This document shows, one piece after another, positions 1 to 7,385 of a DNA stretch of 30,965 nucleotides. How positions within the stretch are numbered: the first letter of the stretch is position 1; every line of letters starts with the position of its first letter. The notes beneath the pieces are model-generated. The model ran no database searches. It saw nothing but the letters and a program-made list of their open reading frames with translations, and was not told where the DNA came from. Origin of the DNA: an uncultured Microbacteriaceae bacterium (lineage in GTDB: Bacteria > Actinomycetota > Actinomycetes > Actinomycetales > Microbacteriaceae). The stretch is taken from the NCBI GenBank assembly GCA_946481135.1, contig CAMLMQ010000013.1, forward strand, positions 1 through 30,965, in the 5' to 3' direction. A program made the translations under genes and the position numbers.

Positions 1-98
1 ATCCTCACCCCTTCGATCCTTCGGCGGAATAGAAGAAGCCGATTATTTCTGTCTGCTCGCCCGGTGAAATCCTCGCCCGCCGCACGCACGCTGAGGTC

Positions 99-1400
99 AT
101 GACCGACACCACGAGCCGCGGCGCCCGCCCCGGCGACCAGACCCAGACCGCCGCCGAGCTCGAGACCGAATGGGCCGCCGACCCCCGGTGGAGCGACGTG
201 CGCCGCGACTACACCGCGCAGGACGTCGTCGACCTCCGCGGTCCCGTGCGCGAGGAGCGCACCCTCGCCCGCCGCGGCGCCGAGGAACTGTGGGAGCTCA
301 TCCAACGCAACGACGACCCCACCCGCTGGGTCGCCGCGCTCGGCGCCCTCACGGGCAACCAGGCCGTGCAGCAGGTGCGCGCGGGTCTCGAGGCGATCTA
401 CCTGTCGGGATGGCAGGTCGCCGCCGACGCGAACCTCGCCGGCCAGACCTATCCCGACCAGAGCCTCTACCCGGCCAACTCGGTGCCCGCGGTCGTGCGG
501 CGCATCAACAACGCCCTGCTGCGCACGGGACAGATCGAGGGCGAGGACTACCTCGTGCCCATCGTCGCCGACGCCGAGGCCGGCTTCGGCGGTCCGCTCA
601 ACGCCTACGAGCTCATGAGCGGCATGATCGAGGCCGGCGCCGCGGGCGTGCACTGGGAGGACCAGCTCGCGAGCGAGAAGAAGTGCGGCCACATGGGCGG
701 CAAGGTGCTCATCCCGACCTCGCAGCACATCCGCACCCTCAACGCCGCGCGCCTCGCGGCCGACGTCGCGGGCGTGCCGACGATCGTGATCGCCCGGACG
801 GATGCCCTCGCCGCGACGCTCCTCACGAGCGACCACGACGAGCGCGACCGGCCGTTCCTCACCGGCGAGCGCACCGCCGAGGGGTTCTACGAGGTGCAGA
901 ACGGCATCGGCCCCGTGCTCGCCCGCGGTCACGCGTACGCGCCCTACGCCGACCTGCTCTGGGTCGAGTCGGACAAGCCGAACCTCGAGCTCGCGCGGCA
1001 GTTCGCGGAGAGCATCCACGCCGAGTTCCCGAACCAGAAGCTCGCCTACAACTGTTCGCCGTCGTTCAACTGGAAGCAGCACCTCGACGACGACCAGATC
1101 GCGCGCTTCCAGCGTGAGCTCTCGGCGATGGGGTACGCGTTCCAGTTCATCACCCTCGCCGGCTTCCACTCCCTCAACCACGGGATGTTCGAGCTCGCGT
1201 CGGGCTACCGCGACCGCCAGATGAGCGCCTACGTCGAGCTGCAGGAGGCCGAGTTCGCCTCGGAGAAGCACGGCTACACCGCGACGAAGCATCAGCGCGA
1301 AGTGGGCACCGGCTACTTCGACAAGATCGCCACCGCCCTCAACCCCACCTCGAAGACCCTCGCCCTCGTGGGGTCGACCGAGTCCGAGCAGTTCCACTGA
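99..1400 (+). CDS. aceA: Isocitrate lyase
   Basis: Cleaves isocitrate to glyoxylate and succinate, the first step of the glyoxylate shunt, in the cytoplasm. The 433-residue protein has the usual length for the bacterial enzyme. The family signature KKCGHMGGK lies at residues 194-202, with catalytic Cys196 and the following Gly-His. Acidic metal-site residues are visible in the stretch [10 protein letters not shown]. The start is ATG with GAGG four bases upstream. The 98 bases before it hold a relatively AT-rich patch (about 28-52) that may contain the promoter, but no clear -35/-10 pair or RamB-like operator was seen. Malate synthase follows in the same direction, giving the complete shunt. 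The assignment is secure. Confidence 0.97.
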   Translation: MTDTTSRGARPGDQTQTAAELETEWAADPRWSDVRRDYTAQDVVDLRGPVREERTLARRGAEELWELIQRNDDPTRWVAALGALTGNQAVQQVRAGLEAIYLSGWQVAADANLAGQTYPDQSLYPANSVPAVVRRINNALLRTGQIEGEDYLVPIVADAEAGFGGPLNAYELMSGMIEAGAAGVHWEDQLASEKKCGHMGGKVLIPTSQHIRTLNAARLAADVAGVPTIVIARTDALAATLLTSDHDERDRPFLTGERTAEGFYEVQNGIGPVLARGHAYAPYADLLWVESDKPNLELARQFAESIHAEFPNQKLAYNCSPSFNWKQHLDDDQIARFQRELSAMGYAFQFITLAGFHSLNHGMFELASGYRDRQMSAYVELQEAEFASEKHGYTATKHQREVGTGYFDKIATALNPTSKTLALVGSTESEQFH

Positions 1401-1406
1401 ACCATC

Positions 1407-1465
1407 CCGAGGGGTCGCGTTTCGGGGCTCTGGCGCCGTCAGAAGGCCGAAATGCGACCCCTCGG
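1407..1465. repeat. Long near-perfect palindrome between aceA and aceB
   Basis: Arms of 19 bases (1407-1425 and 1447-1465; right arm CCGAAATGCGACCCCTCGG) are inverted copies with one difference, which would be a G-U pair in RNA. The loop is 21 bases. There is no T-tract, so a classic intrinsic terminator is unlikely. It may be a REP-like element, an mRNA stabiliser or processing site, or a weak attenuator between the two genes. Confidence 0.85.
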
Positions 1466-1492
1466 AACGGATGAGAGAGAGACAGGCACACC

Positions 1493-3115
1493 ATGGACAT
1501 CCGCATCGAGATCATCGCGCCGCTCGGCGAGCGGTACGACGAGATCCTCAGCCCCAAGGCGCTCGAGTTCCTCACCCGGCTGCACGACCTCTTCATCGGC
1601 CGACGGCAGGAGCGCCTCGCGGGACGGATGCTGTTCCGCCAGGCGATCGACAACGGGCGCAACCTGCGCTTCCTCGACGACACGGAGGGCATCCGCAGCG
1701 ACCCCGCCTGGCGCGTGGCGGGACCCGGCCCGGGGCTCGAAGACCGCCGCGTCGAGATCACCGGCCCGACCGACCGGAAGATGACGGTCAACGCGCTCAA
1801 CTCGGGCGCGAAGGTGTGGCTGGCCGACTTCGAGGATGCGACGAGCCCCACCTGGGCGAACGTCGTCGAGGGTCAACTCAACCTGTTCGACGCGATCCGC
1901 CGCCGGGTCGACTTCACGTCCGCCGAGGGCAAGGAGTACCGCCTCGGCGAAACGACCCCGACGATCGTCGCCCGTCCGCGCGGCTGGCATCTCGTCGAGA
2001 AGCACCTGCGCTACACCGATCAGGCGGGCATCACGCAGCCGGCGTCGGCGTCGCTCGTCGACTTCGGTCTGTACGTCTTCCACAACACGACCGAGCTGAT
2101 CGCGCGCGGCACGGGACCCTACTTCTACCTCCCGAAGCTCGAGAACCACCTCGAGGCGCGGCTGTGGAACGACGTGTTCACGTTCGCCGAGGCCGCCGTC
2201 GGCATCGCGCACGGCACGATCCGCGCGACGGTGCTCATCGAGACGATCACGGCGGCGTTCGAGATGGAGGAGATCCTCTACGAGCTGCGGGACCACTGCG
2301 CGGGGCTCAACGCGGGCCGCTGGGACTACGTGTTCTCGATCATCAAGAACTTCCGCGGCCGCGGGGCGGGCTTCGTGCTGCCCGACCGGAAGCAGATCAC
2401 GATGACGACGCCGTTCATGCGCGCCTACACCGAACTGCTCGTCGCGACCTGCCACCGGCGCGGGGCGCACGCCATCGGCGGCATGAGCGCGTTCATCCCG
2501 AACCGCCGCGACCCCGATGCCACCGCCGCCGCGCTCGAGCAGGTGGCAGCCGACAAGCGCCGCGAGGCCACCGACGGCTTCGACGGCACATGGGTCGCGC
2601 ATCCCGACCTCGTGCCGACCGCGTTCGCCGAGTTCGACGCCGTGCTCGGCGACCGGCCGAACCAGGTCGACCGGCTGCGCGACGACGTGCACGTCGAGGC
2701 GTCCGACCTCGTGAACCTCACGTTCCCGGGCGAGGTGACCGACGCGGGTGTGCGCGCCAACGTGTCGATCGCGCTGCGCTACGTCGAGGCGTGGCTGCGC
2801 GGTACGGGCGCGGTCGCACTCGACGGCCTCATGGAGGATGCCGCCACCGCCGAGATCTCGCGCTCGCAGCTCTGGCAGTGGGTCGCCCAGCGCGTGACGA
2901 CGGCCGAGGGCACCGCGGTGACCCGGGAGTGGATCGAACGCATCCTGCTGGAGGAACTCGACCGGTACGCGACCGGTGACGGTCACCGGTTCGAGGAGGC
3001 GGCCGAGATCTTCCGCGACGTGACCCTCGCCGACGACTTCCCGCCGTTCCTGACGATCCCCGCCTACACCCGGTACCTCGTCGACACCCGCGAGCCCGCG
3101 GCGGTGGCGGCGTGA
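1493..3115 (+). CDS. aceB: Malate synthase A
   Basis: Condenses glyoxylate with acetyl-CoA to malate, the second step of the glyoxylate shunt. At 540 residues it matches the short A-type isoform rather than the roughly 720-residue G type. Family stretches include RPRGWHLVEKH, GPYFYLPKLENH, the segment around VLIETITAAFEMEE, and SIIKNFRGR. The start is ATG with a purine-rich GAGAGAGACAGG upstream. It lies 92 bases after aceA, and the gap is mostly filled by the palindrome at 1407-1465. The last codons overlap the next gene by GTGA, implying translational coupling. The assignment is secure. Confidence 0.96.
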   Translation: MDIRIEIIAPLGERYDEILSPKALEFLTRLHDLFIGRRQERLAGRMLFRQAIDNGRNLRFLDDTEGIRSDPAWRVAGPGPGLEDRRVEITGPTDRKMTVNALNSGAKVWLADFEDATSPTWANVVEGQLNLFDAIRRRVDFTSAEGKEYRLGETTPTIVARPRGWHLVEKHLRYTDQAGITQPASASLVDFGLYVFHNTTELIARGTGPYFYLPKLENHLEARLWNDVFTFAEAAVGIAHGTIRATVLIETITAAFEMEEILYELRDHCAGLNAGRWDYVFSIIKNFRGRGAGFVLPDRKQITMTTPFMRAYTELLVATCHRRGAHAIGGMSAFIPNRRDPDATAAALEQVAADKRREATDGFDGTWVAHPDLVPTAFAEFDAVLGDRPNQVDRLRDDVHVEASDLVNLTFPGEVTDAGVRANVSIALRYVEAWLRGTGAVALDGLMEDAATAEISRSQLWQWVAQRVTTAEGTAVTREWIERILLEELDRYATGDGHRFEEAAEIFRDVTLADDFPPFLTIPAYTRYLVDTREPAAVAA

Positions 3116-3411
3116 TCCGCATCCTCCTCGCCGGAGGTCCGGAGGAGACCCGCGCCACCCTTGCGAGTCTCCTCCGGGAACGCCTCGGCATCACCGAGCC
3201 CGACGGGTTCGTGCTCGCGGCGCCGCCCGCCGACCTCGACGAACTGGATGCCGATCTCGCGCGTCAGGGCGCCTCTCTCGACGCCCTGCTGCACCTCGGC
3301 GGAGCGCCCGAGAGCCTGCTCGACCGCTATCCCCGCGCGATCGTCGAGGTGCGCACGACCGAGGTCGACGACCTCCTCGCGGCCCTGCGGGAGGCGCTCG
3401 TCGCCGGGTGA
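3112..3411 (+). CDS. Small protein coupled to malate synthase, function unknown
   Basis: The 99-residue protein starts at a GTG inside the GTGA overlap with the aceB stop, so it is probably translated by coupling. I do not recognise the family. It opens with a hydrophobic strand then glycines (IRILLAGGPEE), followed by predicted helices, an acidic middle (ADLDELDADLARQG) and a C-terminal helix. This could be a small alpha/beta fold resembling a receiver or Rossmann half, without a visible catalytic motif or cysteine. No signal peptide or membrane segment is seen. It ends 19 bases before the convergent murB stop. Its position suggests a role linked to the glyoxylate shunt, but that is only context. 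Confidence 0.7.
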   Translation: MIRILLAGGPEETRATLASLLRERLGITEPDGFVLAAPPADLDELDADLARQGASLDALLHLGGAPESLLDRYPRAIVEVRTTEVDDLLAALREALVAG

Positions 3412-3430
3412 ATCAAGGATGCTGCGTTGG

Positions 3431-4522
3431 TCAGAGCTCGACGCCGATGAGCACCGGCTCAGGCTGCAGGTTGACCCCGAACTCGGCGAGCACGCGTGTC
3501 TGGAGGAAGCCGGCGAGCTGCACGATGTCGGCGGCGGTCGCGCCGCCGCGGTTCACGATCGCGAGGGTGTGCTTGCTCGACACCGCCGCGCGCGAGCCGG
3601 GCAGCGAGAACCCGCGCGGGATGCCGGCGCGCTCGATGAGCCACGCGGCGGAGAGCTTCACCCGATACTCGCCCTCGGCGATCGGCGGCACGTCGGCGCC
3701 GAGCGGCAACACGCGCTCCGGCTCCTCGGCCTCGATCGGCCAGCGCGGGGCGTCGGCGGGAAGGCCGCGCGCGAACTGCTCGGTGACGATCGGATTGGTG
3801 AAGAACGAGCCCGCGCTCACCGAGTCGGGGTCGGCCGGGTCCCACACCATGCCCTTCGAGGCCCGCAGCCCGAGCACGGCGGCACGCACGTCGGCCACCG
3901 GCACCCGCTCGCCGATCGCGACGCCGAGCGTCGACGCGAGCTGCGCGTAGGCGATGGGTCGGCTCAGCCCGCCGTCGTCGTGCAGAGCGAGATGGACGGC
4001 GACGACCAGTCCGAGCCGACCCCGTTTGAGGACGCTCGTGCGGTAGCCGAGGCCGAGCTCGGCCGCGGGGATCGTGGCGAGCTCGCCGGTCTCGAAATCG
4101 AGGAACTCGATCGCCTGCAGCGTGTCGCTCAGCTCCTGCCCGTAAGCGCCGATGTTCTGCACGGGGGCCGCGCCCGTCGATCCCGGGATGCCGGACAGCG
4201 CCTCGATCCCCGAGAGACCCCGGGCGACGGAGGTGGCGACGACGTCGTCCCAGGTCTCGCCCGCCTCGACCCGCAGACCCGCGCGAGAGGACCCGGCGAC
4301 GCGCGACTCGTACACGCCTTTCGTGAGCACCCGGATGACGTCTCCGTCGAACCCCTCGTCGGCGACGACGAGGTTCGACCCGCCACCGAGAATGAGCCAA
4401 TCCTCGGGGCTGCCCCAGGTGTCCCGTGCCACGGCGACGAGCTCGTCGCGGGTCGCCGGCTCGAGCAGCCGGCGGGCGGGGCCGCCCACCCGCAGCGTCG
4501 TGAGCTCGGCGAGGTCGGTCAT
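3431..4522 (-). CDS. murB: UDP-N-acetylmuramate dehydrogenase
   Basis: FAD-dependent enzyme that reduces UDP-GlcNAc-enolpyruvate to UDP-MurNAc with NADPH, early in peptidoglycan precursor synthesis in the cytoplasm. The 363 residues carry the FAD-binding LGGGSNLVVAD (about 45-55), the GIPGSTGAAPVQNIGAYGQE stretch (111-130) and SAGSFFTNP, with Ser239 in the position of the catalytic serine. The order resembles type I MurB. The ATG overlaps the stop of the upstream MaoC gene by four bases (ATGA), so it forms an operon with the two dehydratases. It converges on the small gene ending at 3411. Confidence 0.96.
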   Translation of the reverse strand: MTDLAELTTLRVGGPARRLLEPATRDELVAVARDTWGSPEDWLILGGGSNLVVADEGFDGDVIRVLTKGVYESRVAGSSRAGLRVEAGETWDDVVATSVARGLSGIEALSGIPGSTGAAPVQNIGAYGQELSDTLQAIEFLDFETGELATIPAAELGLGYRTSVLKRGRLGLVVAVHLALHDDGGLSRPIAYAQLASTLGVAIGERVPVADVRAAVLGLRASKGMVWDPADPDSVSAGSFFTNPIVTEQFARGLPADAPRWPIEAEEPERVLPLGADVPPIAEGEYRVKLSAAWLIERAGIPRGFSLPGSRAAVSSKHTLAIVNRGGATAADIVQLAGFLQTRVLAEFGVNLQPEPVLIGVEL

Positions 4523-4926
4523 CCGGCTGCGGGACGCACGCGCACCTGCGCCTTGCCGAGCACCGTCTGCTCGCCCGAGGTCACCGTGAGGTCGATCCGT
4601 ATCGCGTCGTCGTCGACGGCACCGACCTTCGCGAGCACCGACACGACGGCTCCGGTCTGCGGGTCGACGACGACGGGTCGCGTGAACTTCACCTGATAGT
4701 CGAGCACCCGGCCCGGGTCGCCGAGCCAGTCGATGACAGGCTGCACGGCGAGACCCATCGTCAGCATCCCGTGGGCGAGCACGCCGGGCAGTCCGACGGA
4801 GGCGGCGACGTCGTCGCGGTAGTGGATGGGGTTGAAGTCTCCCGAGGCGCCCGCGTAGCGCACGAGCGAGTCTCGAGTGAGCGCGAACGACGCCTCGGCG
4901 ACGATCTCGCCGACGTCGAGCGCCAT
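4519..4926 (-). CDS. MaoC-like dehydratase (HadB-type)
   Basis: 135-residue single hot-dog protein of the MaoC/R-hydratase family. These enzymes hydrate enoyl thioesters or dehydrate (3R)-hydroxyacyl thioesters. The hydratase motif GASGDFNPIHYRD is complete, with the catalytic pair Asp30 and His35, followed by GVLAHGMLTMGL. The start ATG overlaps the stop of the upstream MaoC gene by one base (TGATG), and the end overlaps murB by four. The pair resembles mycobacterial HadA/HadB, where the two subunits form one enzyme and this one carries the catalytic residues. The presumed host family lacks mycolic acids, so the physiological substrate is unclear. Confidence 0.9.
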   Translation of the reverse strand: MALDVGEIVAEASFALTRDSLVRYAGASGDFNPIHYRDDVAASVGLPGVLAHGMLTMGLAVQPVIDWLGDPGRVLDYQVKFTRPVVVDPQTGAVVSVLAKVGAVDDDAIRIDLTVTSGEQTVLGKAQVRVRPAAG

Positions 4927-5372
4927 CAGTCGTCGCCCCGCACGACGAGTGTGGAGGTCGCGGTGACGACGTGCGCGCCCGTCGCGTCGGTGATCGCCGA
5001 CTCCGACGTCACCATGCTGTGGCCGCCGATCGACTTCACGCTCGCGATCGTCATCGTCGCGGTGAGTTCGTCGCCGGCGACGATGGGGCGGGTGTAGCTG
5101 AAGCGCTGGTCGCCGTGCACCACCCGGGTGAAGTCGACGCCGGCATCCTCGTCGGCGAGCAGCTGTTCGAGCGTCGCGGCCGTCACGACGATCGGAAAGG
5201 TCGTGGGGGCGACGACATCCGCATAGCCGGCAGCCCGCGCGGCCTCGACGTCGAGGTGCGTGGCGTGCGTCGCGAACACGGCGCGGGCGAATTCGCGCAC
5301 CTTCTCGCGCCCGACGAGGTAGGGCGACGTCGGCGGGTAGGTGCGACCTTCGATCGCGGGATTCACCGGCAC
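4926..5372 (-). CDS. MaoC N-terminal-type dehydratase (HadA-type)
   Basis: 148-residue hot-dog protein of the FAS1-like/MaoC N-terminal dehydratase group, likely the non-catalytic or substrate-binding partner of the neighbouring HadB-type protein. Typical stretches are VNPAIEGRTYPP at the N terminus and GDQRFSYTRPIVAGDEL in the middle. The catalytic D-x-N-P-x-x-H motif is absent, as expected for HadA-like subunits. I chose the GTG at 5372 instead of an upstream in-frame ATG at 5438. Homology begins there, the upstream residues are low-complexity, the upstream ATG lies inside the hairpin at 5415-5450, and a TAGGCT hexamer sits seven bases before the GTG. Confidence 0.88.
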   Translation of the reverse strand: MPVNPAIEGRTYPPTSPYLVGREKVREFARAVFATHATHLDVEAARAAGYADVVAPTTFPIVVTAATLEQLLADEDAGVDFTRVVHGDQRFSYTRPIVAGDELTATMTIASVKSIGGHSMVTSESAITDATGAHVVTATSTLVVRGDD

Positions 5373-5379
5373 GTGCTTC

Positions 5380-5385
5380 AGCCTA
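5380..5385 (-). promoter_or_regulatory. Leaderless -10 element before hadA-type gene
   Basis: TAGGCT on the minus strand, seven bases before the GTG start at 5372. Transcription would begin at or next to the start codon. No good -35 match is visible 16-18 bases upstream. Confidence 0.5.
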
Positions 5386-5414
5386 CCCAGGGCTTCGCGG
5401 GGCGGATTAAATGG

Positions 5415-5450
5415 TCGACGCCCCGGAGACGAAGTCATCCGGGGCGTCGA
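5415..5450 (-). terminator. 13-bp hairpin after the CxxC peptide gene
   Basis: Perfect 13-base inverted repeat (TCGACGCCCCGGA and its complement, 5415-5427 and 5438-5450) with a 10-base loop. On the minus strand it is followed by CCATTTAA, a short weak U-rich tail. It lies 15 bases beyond the stop of the 26-codon gene and just upstream of the hadA promoter, so it fits a terminator insulating the two. Confidence 0.7.
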
Positions 5451-5465
5451 AGGCTGGGTGCCGTA

Positions 5466-5546
5466 TTACTGGCAGCTCTCGCACTGCAGGTCGTCCATCG
5501 GGTCGACCGGAACCGAGTAGCCGCCCACGGTGTCGACGTCGTTCAT
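5466..5546 (-). CDS. 26-residue peptide with C-terminal CxxC, unknown
   Basis: A very short gene starting ATG at 5546 and ending TAA at 5466. The product begins MNDVDTVGGYSVPVDPM and ends DDLQCESCQ. It is acidic, has no hydrophobic segment, and has exactly two cysteines in a CxxC at residues 22 and 25 next to the end. Evidence that it is real: AGGAGG four bases before the ATG, a good promoter at 5605-5634, a strong hairpin 15 bases after the stop, and normal codon use. The surrounding 285 bases hold nothing else. Possible roles are a metal or redox peptide, a secreted or modified peptide, or a leader peptide. No modification enzyme or transporter lies next to it. I do not recognise the family. 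Confidence 0.72.
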   Translation of the reverse strand: MNDVDTVGGYSVPVDPMDDLQCESCQ

Positions 5547-5604
5547 GGGTCCTCCTCTAAGTCTGTTGCCATCCCCCACGGCGGTGGCCGCCGCGTGAAT
5601 CCCC

Positions 5605-5634
5605 ACTATATAACCGGAATCACACGGATGTCAT
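5605..5634 (-). promoter_or_regulatory. Promoter of the CxxC peptide gene
   Basis: On the minus strand, ATGACA (5634-5629; five of six to TTGACA) and TATAGT (5610-5605; five of six to TATAAT) with an 18-base spacer. This is the best sigma-A-like match noticed in the window. The untranslated leader would be about 50 bases and contains a GC hairpin around 5579-5597. Confidence 0.7.
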
Positions 5635-5660
5635 TCCCCTAGATGTTGTGTTCTCGGCGT

Positions 5661-5677
5661 GTCGTGGATTTCTTCCA
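5661..5677. other. Short hairpin downstream of DUF2510 gene
   Basis: Perfect six-base stem CGTGGA/TCCACG with a five-base loop. It sits about 50 bases past the stop of the minus-strand DUF2510 gene, without a T-tract. A weak terminator is possible. Confidence 0.3.
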
Positions 5678-5725
5678 CGGTACCTCGCGCCACCGACATC
5701 CGGGCCGGTCGTCAGGGTGCGACGG

Positions 5726-6352
5726 TCACGGCGCGGGCATCATCCGGAACATGTCGCTCATCGAGGTGAAGATGACGACCTCGACCCACACGACGATCGC
5801 GATGCTGACGAGCAGAACTCCGATCTCCGCCCACAGCGGCGCGCGGCCGCGGCCCGTGCGGCGCTTCACGATCACCGAGCGGCCGATCGTGTAGACGACG
5901 CCGCCGATGAAGGCGAACGCCCAGTGGAACGGCTTCGGCACCCCGCGGGCGGCGAGTTCGCGCATGTCGCGGTAGGCGAAGACGACGCAGAGCCCGTACG
6001 TGACGTACCCGAGCAGCACGGCCGCCCAGTAGAAGGGTGAGAGGAACACGTCGACCATGCCGCCGATGCCTTCGGCGGCGGTGGGGGCCGCGGGGTCGAA
6101 CACGAAGGCGCGATCCCAGGGCACGAACAGCAGCAGGAGCGAGGGGATCAGCGGCACGAAGATGATGAGCCAGATCCACAGGGTGTTCCCGTCCGTACCC
6201 GGCGGGGCCTTCGGCGGGGGCACCGCGGGGTAGGGCTGGCCGGGCACATGCCGCACGTCGGTCCACGCGGCGCCGTCCCAGTAGCGTCCCTGCGCGCCGT
6301 TCTCGGGGTCGGGATACCAGCCGGCGGGGACGGTCGTGCCCGGTGTGCTCAT
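5726..6352 (-). CDS. DUF2510 membrane protein
   Basis: 208-residue protein with an N-terminal DUF2510 motif (PAGWYPDPENGAQGRYWDG...WT, residues 9-31). This short tryptophan-rich module is common in actinobacterial membrane proteins and its function is unknown. After a proline-rich linker come four hydrophobic segments, beginning near LWIWLIIFVPL, FYWAAVLLGYV, FHWAFAFIGGV and IGVLLVSIAIV, so the protein is an inner-membrane protein. The start ATG is supported by TAGGCT six bases upstream (6364-6359), a leaderless arrangement identical over 15 bases to that of the response regulator at 25760. No enzymatic motif is visible. Confidence 0.85.
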   Translation of the reverse strand: MSTPGTTVPAGWYPDPENGAQGRYWDGAAWTDVRHVPGQPYPAVPPPKAPPGTDGNTLWIWLIIFVPLIPSLLLLFVPWDRAFVFDPAAPTAAEGIGGMVDVFLSPFYWAAVLLGYVTYGLCVVFAYRDMRELAARGVPKPFHWAFAFIGGVVYTIGRSVIVKRRTGRGRAPLWAEIGVLLVSIAIVVWVEVVIFTSMSDMFRMMPAP

Positions 6353-6358
6353 GGCCCG

Positions 6359-6364
6359 AGCCTA
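6359..6364 (-). promoter_or_regulatory. Leaderless -10 element before DUF2510 gene
   Basis: TAGGCT followed by CGGGCC and the ATG. The same 15-base string precedes the response regulator at 25760. Confidence 0.5.
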
Positions 6365-6400
6365 CTGAGGATCGCTCCGCACCCGCCGCAACCCGTCTTT

Positions 6401-6431
6401 TATACTTCGATTACTAAACCACTTCGGGAGG
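6401..6431 (+). promoter_or_regulatory. -10 element and ribosome binding site of VOC gene
   Basis: TATACT at 6401-6406 lies in an AT-rich patch, followed by a leader of about 25-30 bases with GGGAGG at 6426-6431, five bases before the ATG. No convincing -35 was found. This gene is not leaderless. Confidence 0.5.
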
Positions 6432-6436
6432 CCGGG

Positions 6437-6850
6437 ATGACCGACGGGCTGCACGCGTACCTCAGCTACCGCGACCCCGAGACGGCGCTGACCTGGATGA
6501 CGCGGCTCGGGTTCCCCGTCGTCTCCCGCGTCGCCGGACCCGACGGCGCCCTGCAGCACGCCGAGGTGCGCGTCGGGTCGGGCGTCGTCATGGTCGCCGG
6601 ATACGACGACGACTACGAGTCCCCCCGCCTGCGCCGACGCTCCGTCGGCTACGGCCTCTATGTTCCGACCGATGACGTCGACGCCCGGTACGAGCAGGCC
6701 CTCGACGCCGGGTCGCGACCCGTGATCGTGCCCGAAGACACGCCGTGGGGCGGGCGCCGGGCCCGCGTGCTCGACCCCGGGGGGTACGAGTGGAGCTTCG
6801 GCGACTACCGTCCCGGCGCGACCGGACCCGACTCCGCCGAACCCGCCTGA
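6437..6850 (+). CDS. VOC (glyoxalase/bleomycin-resistance fold) protein
   Basis: 137-residue protein of the vicinal oxygen chelate superfamily, PhnB-like subgroup by its opening (LSYRDPETALTWMTRLGF). It continues with AEVRVGSGVVMVAG and ends with the second half-module (LDAGSRPVIVPEDTPWGGRRARVLDPGGYEWSF abbreviated), the usual betaalphabetabetabeta repeat. The substrate cannot be read from the sequence. The ATG at 6437 has GGGAGG at good spacing; an in-frame extension upstream lacks homology. The 3' end overlaps the convergent MarR gene by 46 bases. Confidence 0.87.
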   Translation: MTDGLHAYLSYRDPETALTWMTRLGFPVVSRVAGPDGALQHAEVRVGSGVVMVAGYDDDYESPRLRRRSVGYGLYVPTDDVDARYEQALDAGSRPVIVPEDTPWGGRRARVLDPGGYEWSFGDYRPGATGPDSAEPA

Positions 6851-7317
6851 CCCGCGGCGCGGCCGAGATCGTCGATCCCCTCCTGATACGCCGCGGTGAC
6901 GTCGTCGAGGAAGTCCGAGACGAGGGCGAGTTGCTCGGGCGAGTACTTGCCCACCCGCGTCGCGAGCGCCCCGATGAGGGGCTGCAGGCGCTCGATCGCC
7001 GTCCGCACCGAGGCCTCGGCGGCGACGATGCGTACGCTCCGGCGGTCGAGGTCGTGGTCGACGCGGTGCGCGTGCCCCGTCTGCTCGAGCCGACGCACGA
7101 CGCTCGTCGTCGCGCCGGGCGAGATGCCGAGGCGGTCGGCGATCTCGGTCGGCGTTAGCGGGCCCTCGCGGATCAGCCGGTCCATCGCGTCGAGCGCCGT
7201 CGGATTGAGATCGAGCGACCGGCCGAGGAGAGCGTGGTACTGCCGCGCGAGCGTCGCGATCTCGCGCAGCTGCGCCGCGTAGCGCGGCGGCTGCGGCGCC
7301 CCGGTCGGCTCGCTCAC
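6805..7317 (-). CDS. MarR family transcriptional regulator
   Basis: 170-residue winged-helix regulator. The core reads LDLNPTALDAMDRLIREGPLTPTEIADRLGISPGATTSVVRRLEQTGHAHR, with the recognition helix at SPGATTSVVRRLE and the wing at DHDLDRRSVRIV. The GTG at 7317 was chosen because GAGAGGGG lies upstream and an upstream in-frame start adds only arginine-rich residues. It converges with the VOC gene, overlapping it by 46 bases, and diverges from the FAD oxidoreductase at 7386, its most likely regulatory target. No operator palindrome was recognised in the 68-base intergenic region. Confidence 0.88.
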   Translation of the reverse strand: MSEPTGAPQPPRYAAQLREIATLARQYHALLGRSLDLNPTALDAMDRLIREGPLTPTEIADRLGISPGATTSVVRRLEQTGHAHRVDHDLDRRSVRIVAAEASVRTAIERLQPLIGALATRVGKYSPEQLALVSDFLDDVTAAYQEGIDDLGRAAGQAGSAESGPVAPGR

Positions 7318-7385
7318 CTCACCCCTCTCCCGGGATCGAGGATACGGCGCTGGCGTCCGCCCGAGGCGTCGGCCACCATGTGAGC

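Noticed and set aside
1..98. RamB/RamA-type operator upstream of aceA
   Set aside because: No AAAGTTTGCAAA-like or tandem CCCC-type site could be matched with confidence.
3161..4696. Long plus-strand open frame over murB
   Set aside because: It is the mirror of murB coding in a high-GC genome; murB has complete family motifs on the minus strand.
5466..5546. Reading the CxxC peptide as a truncated ribosomal protein L33 (rpmG)
   Set aside because: L33 is about twice as long and basic with different cysteine spacing; this peptide is acidic and has a complete start, stop and terminator.
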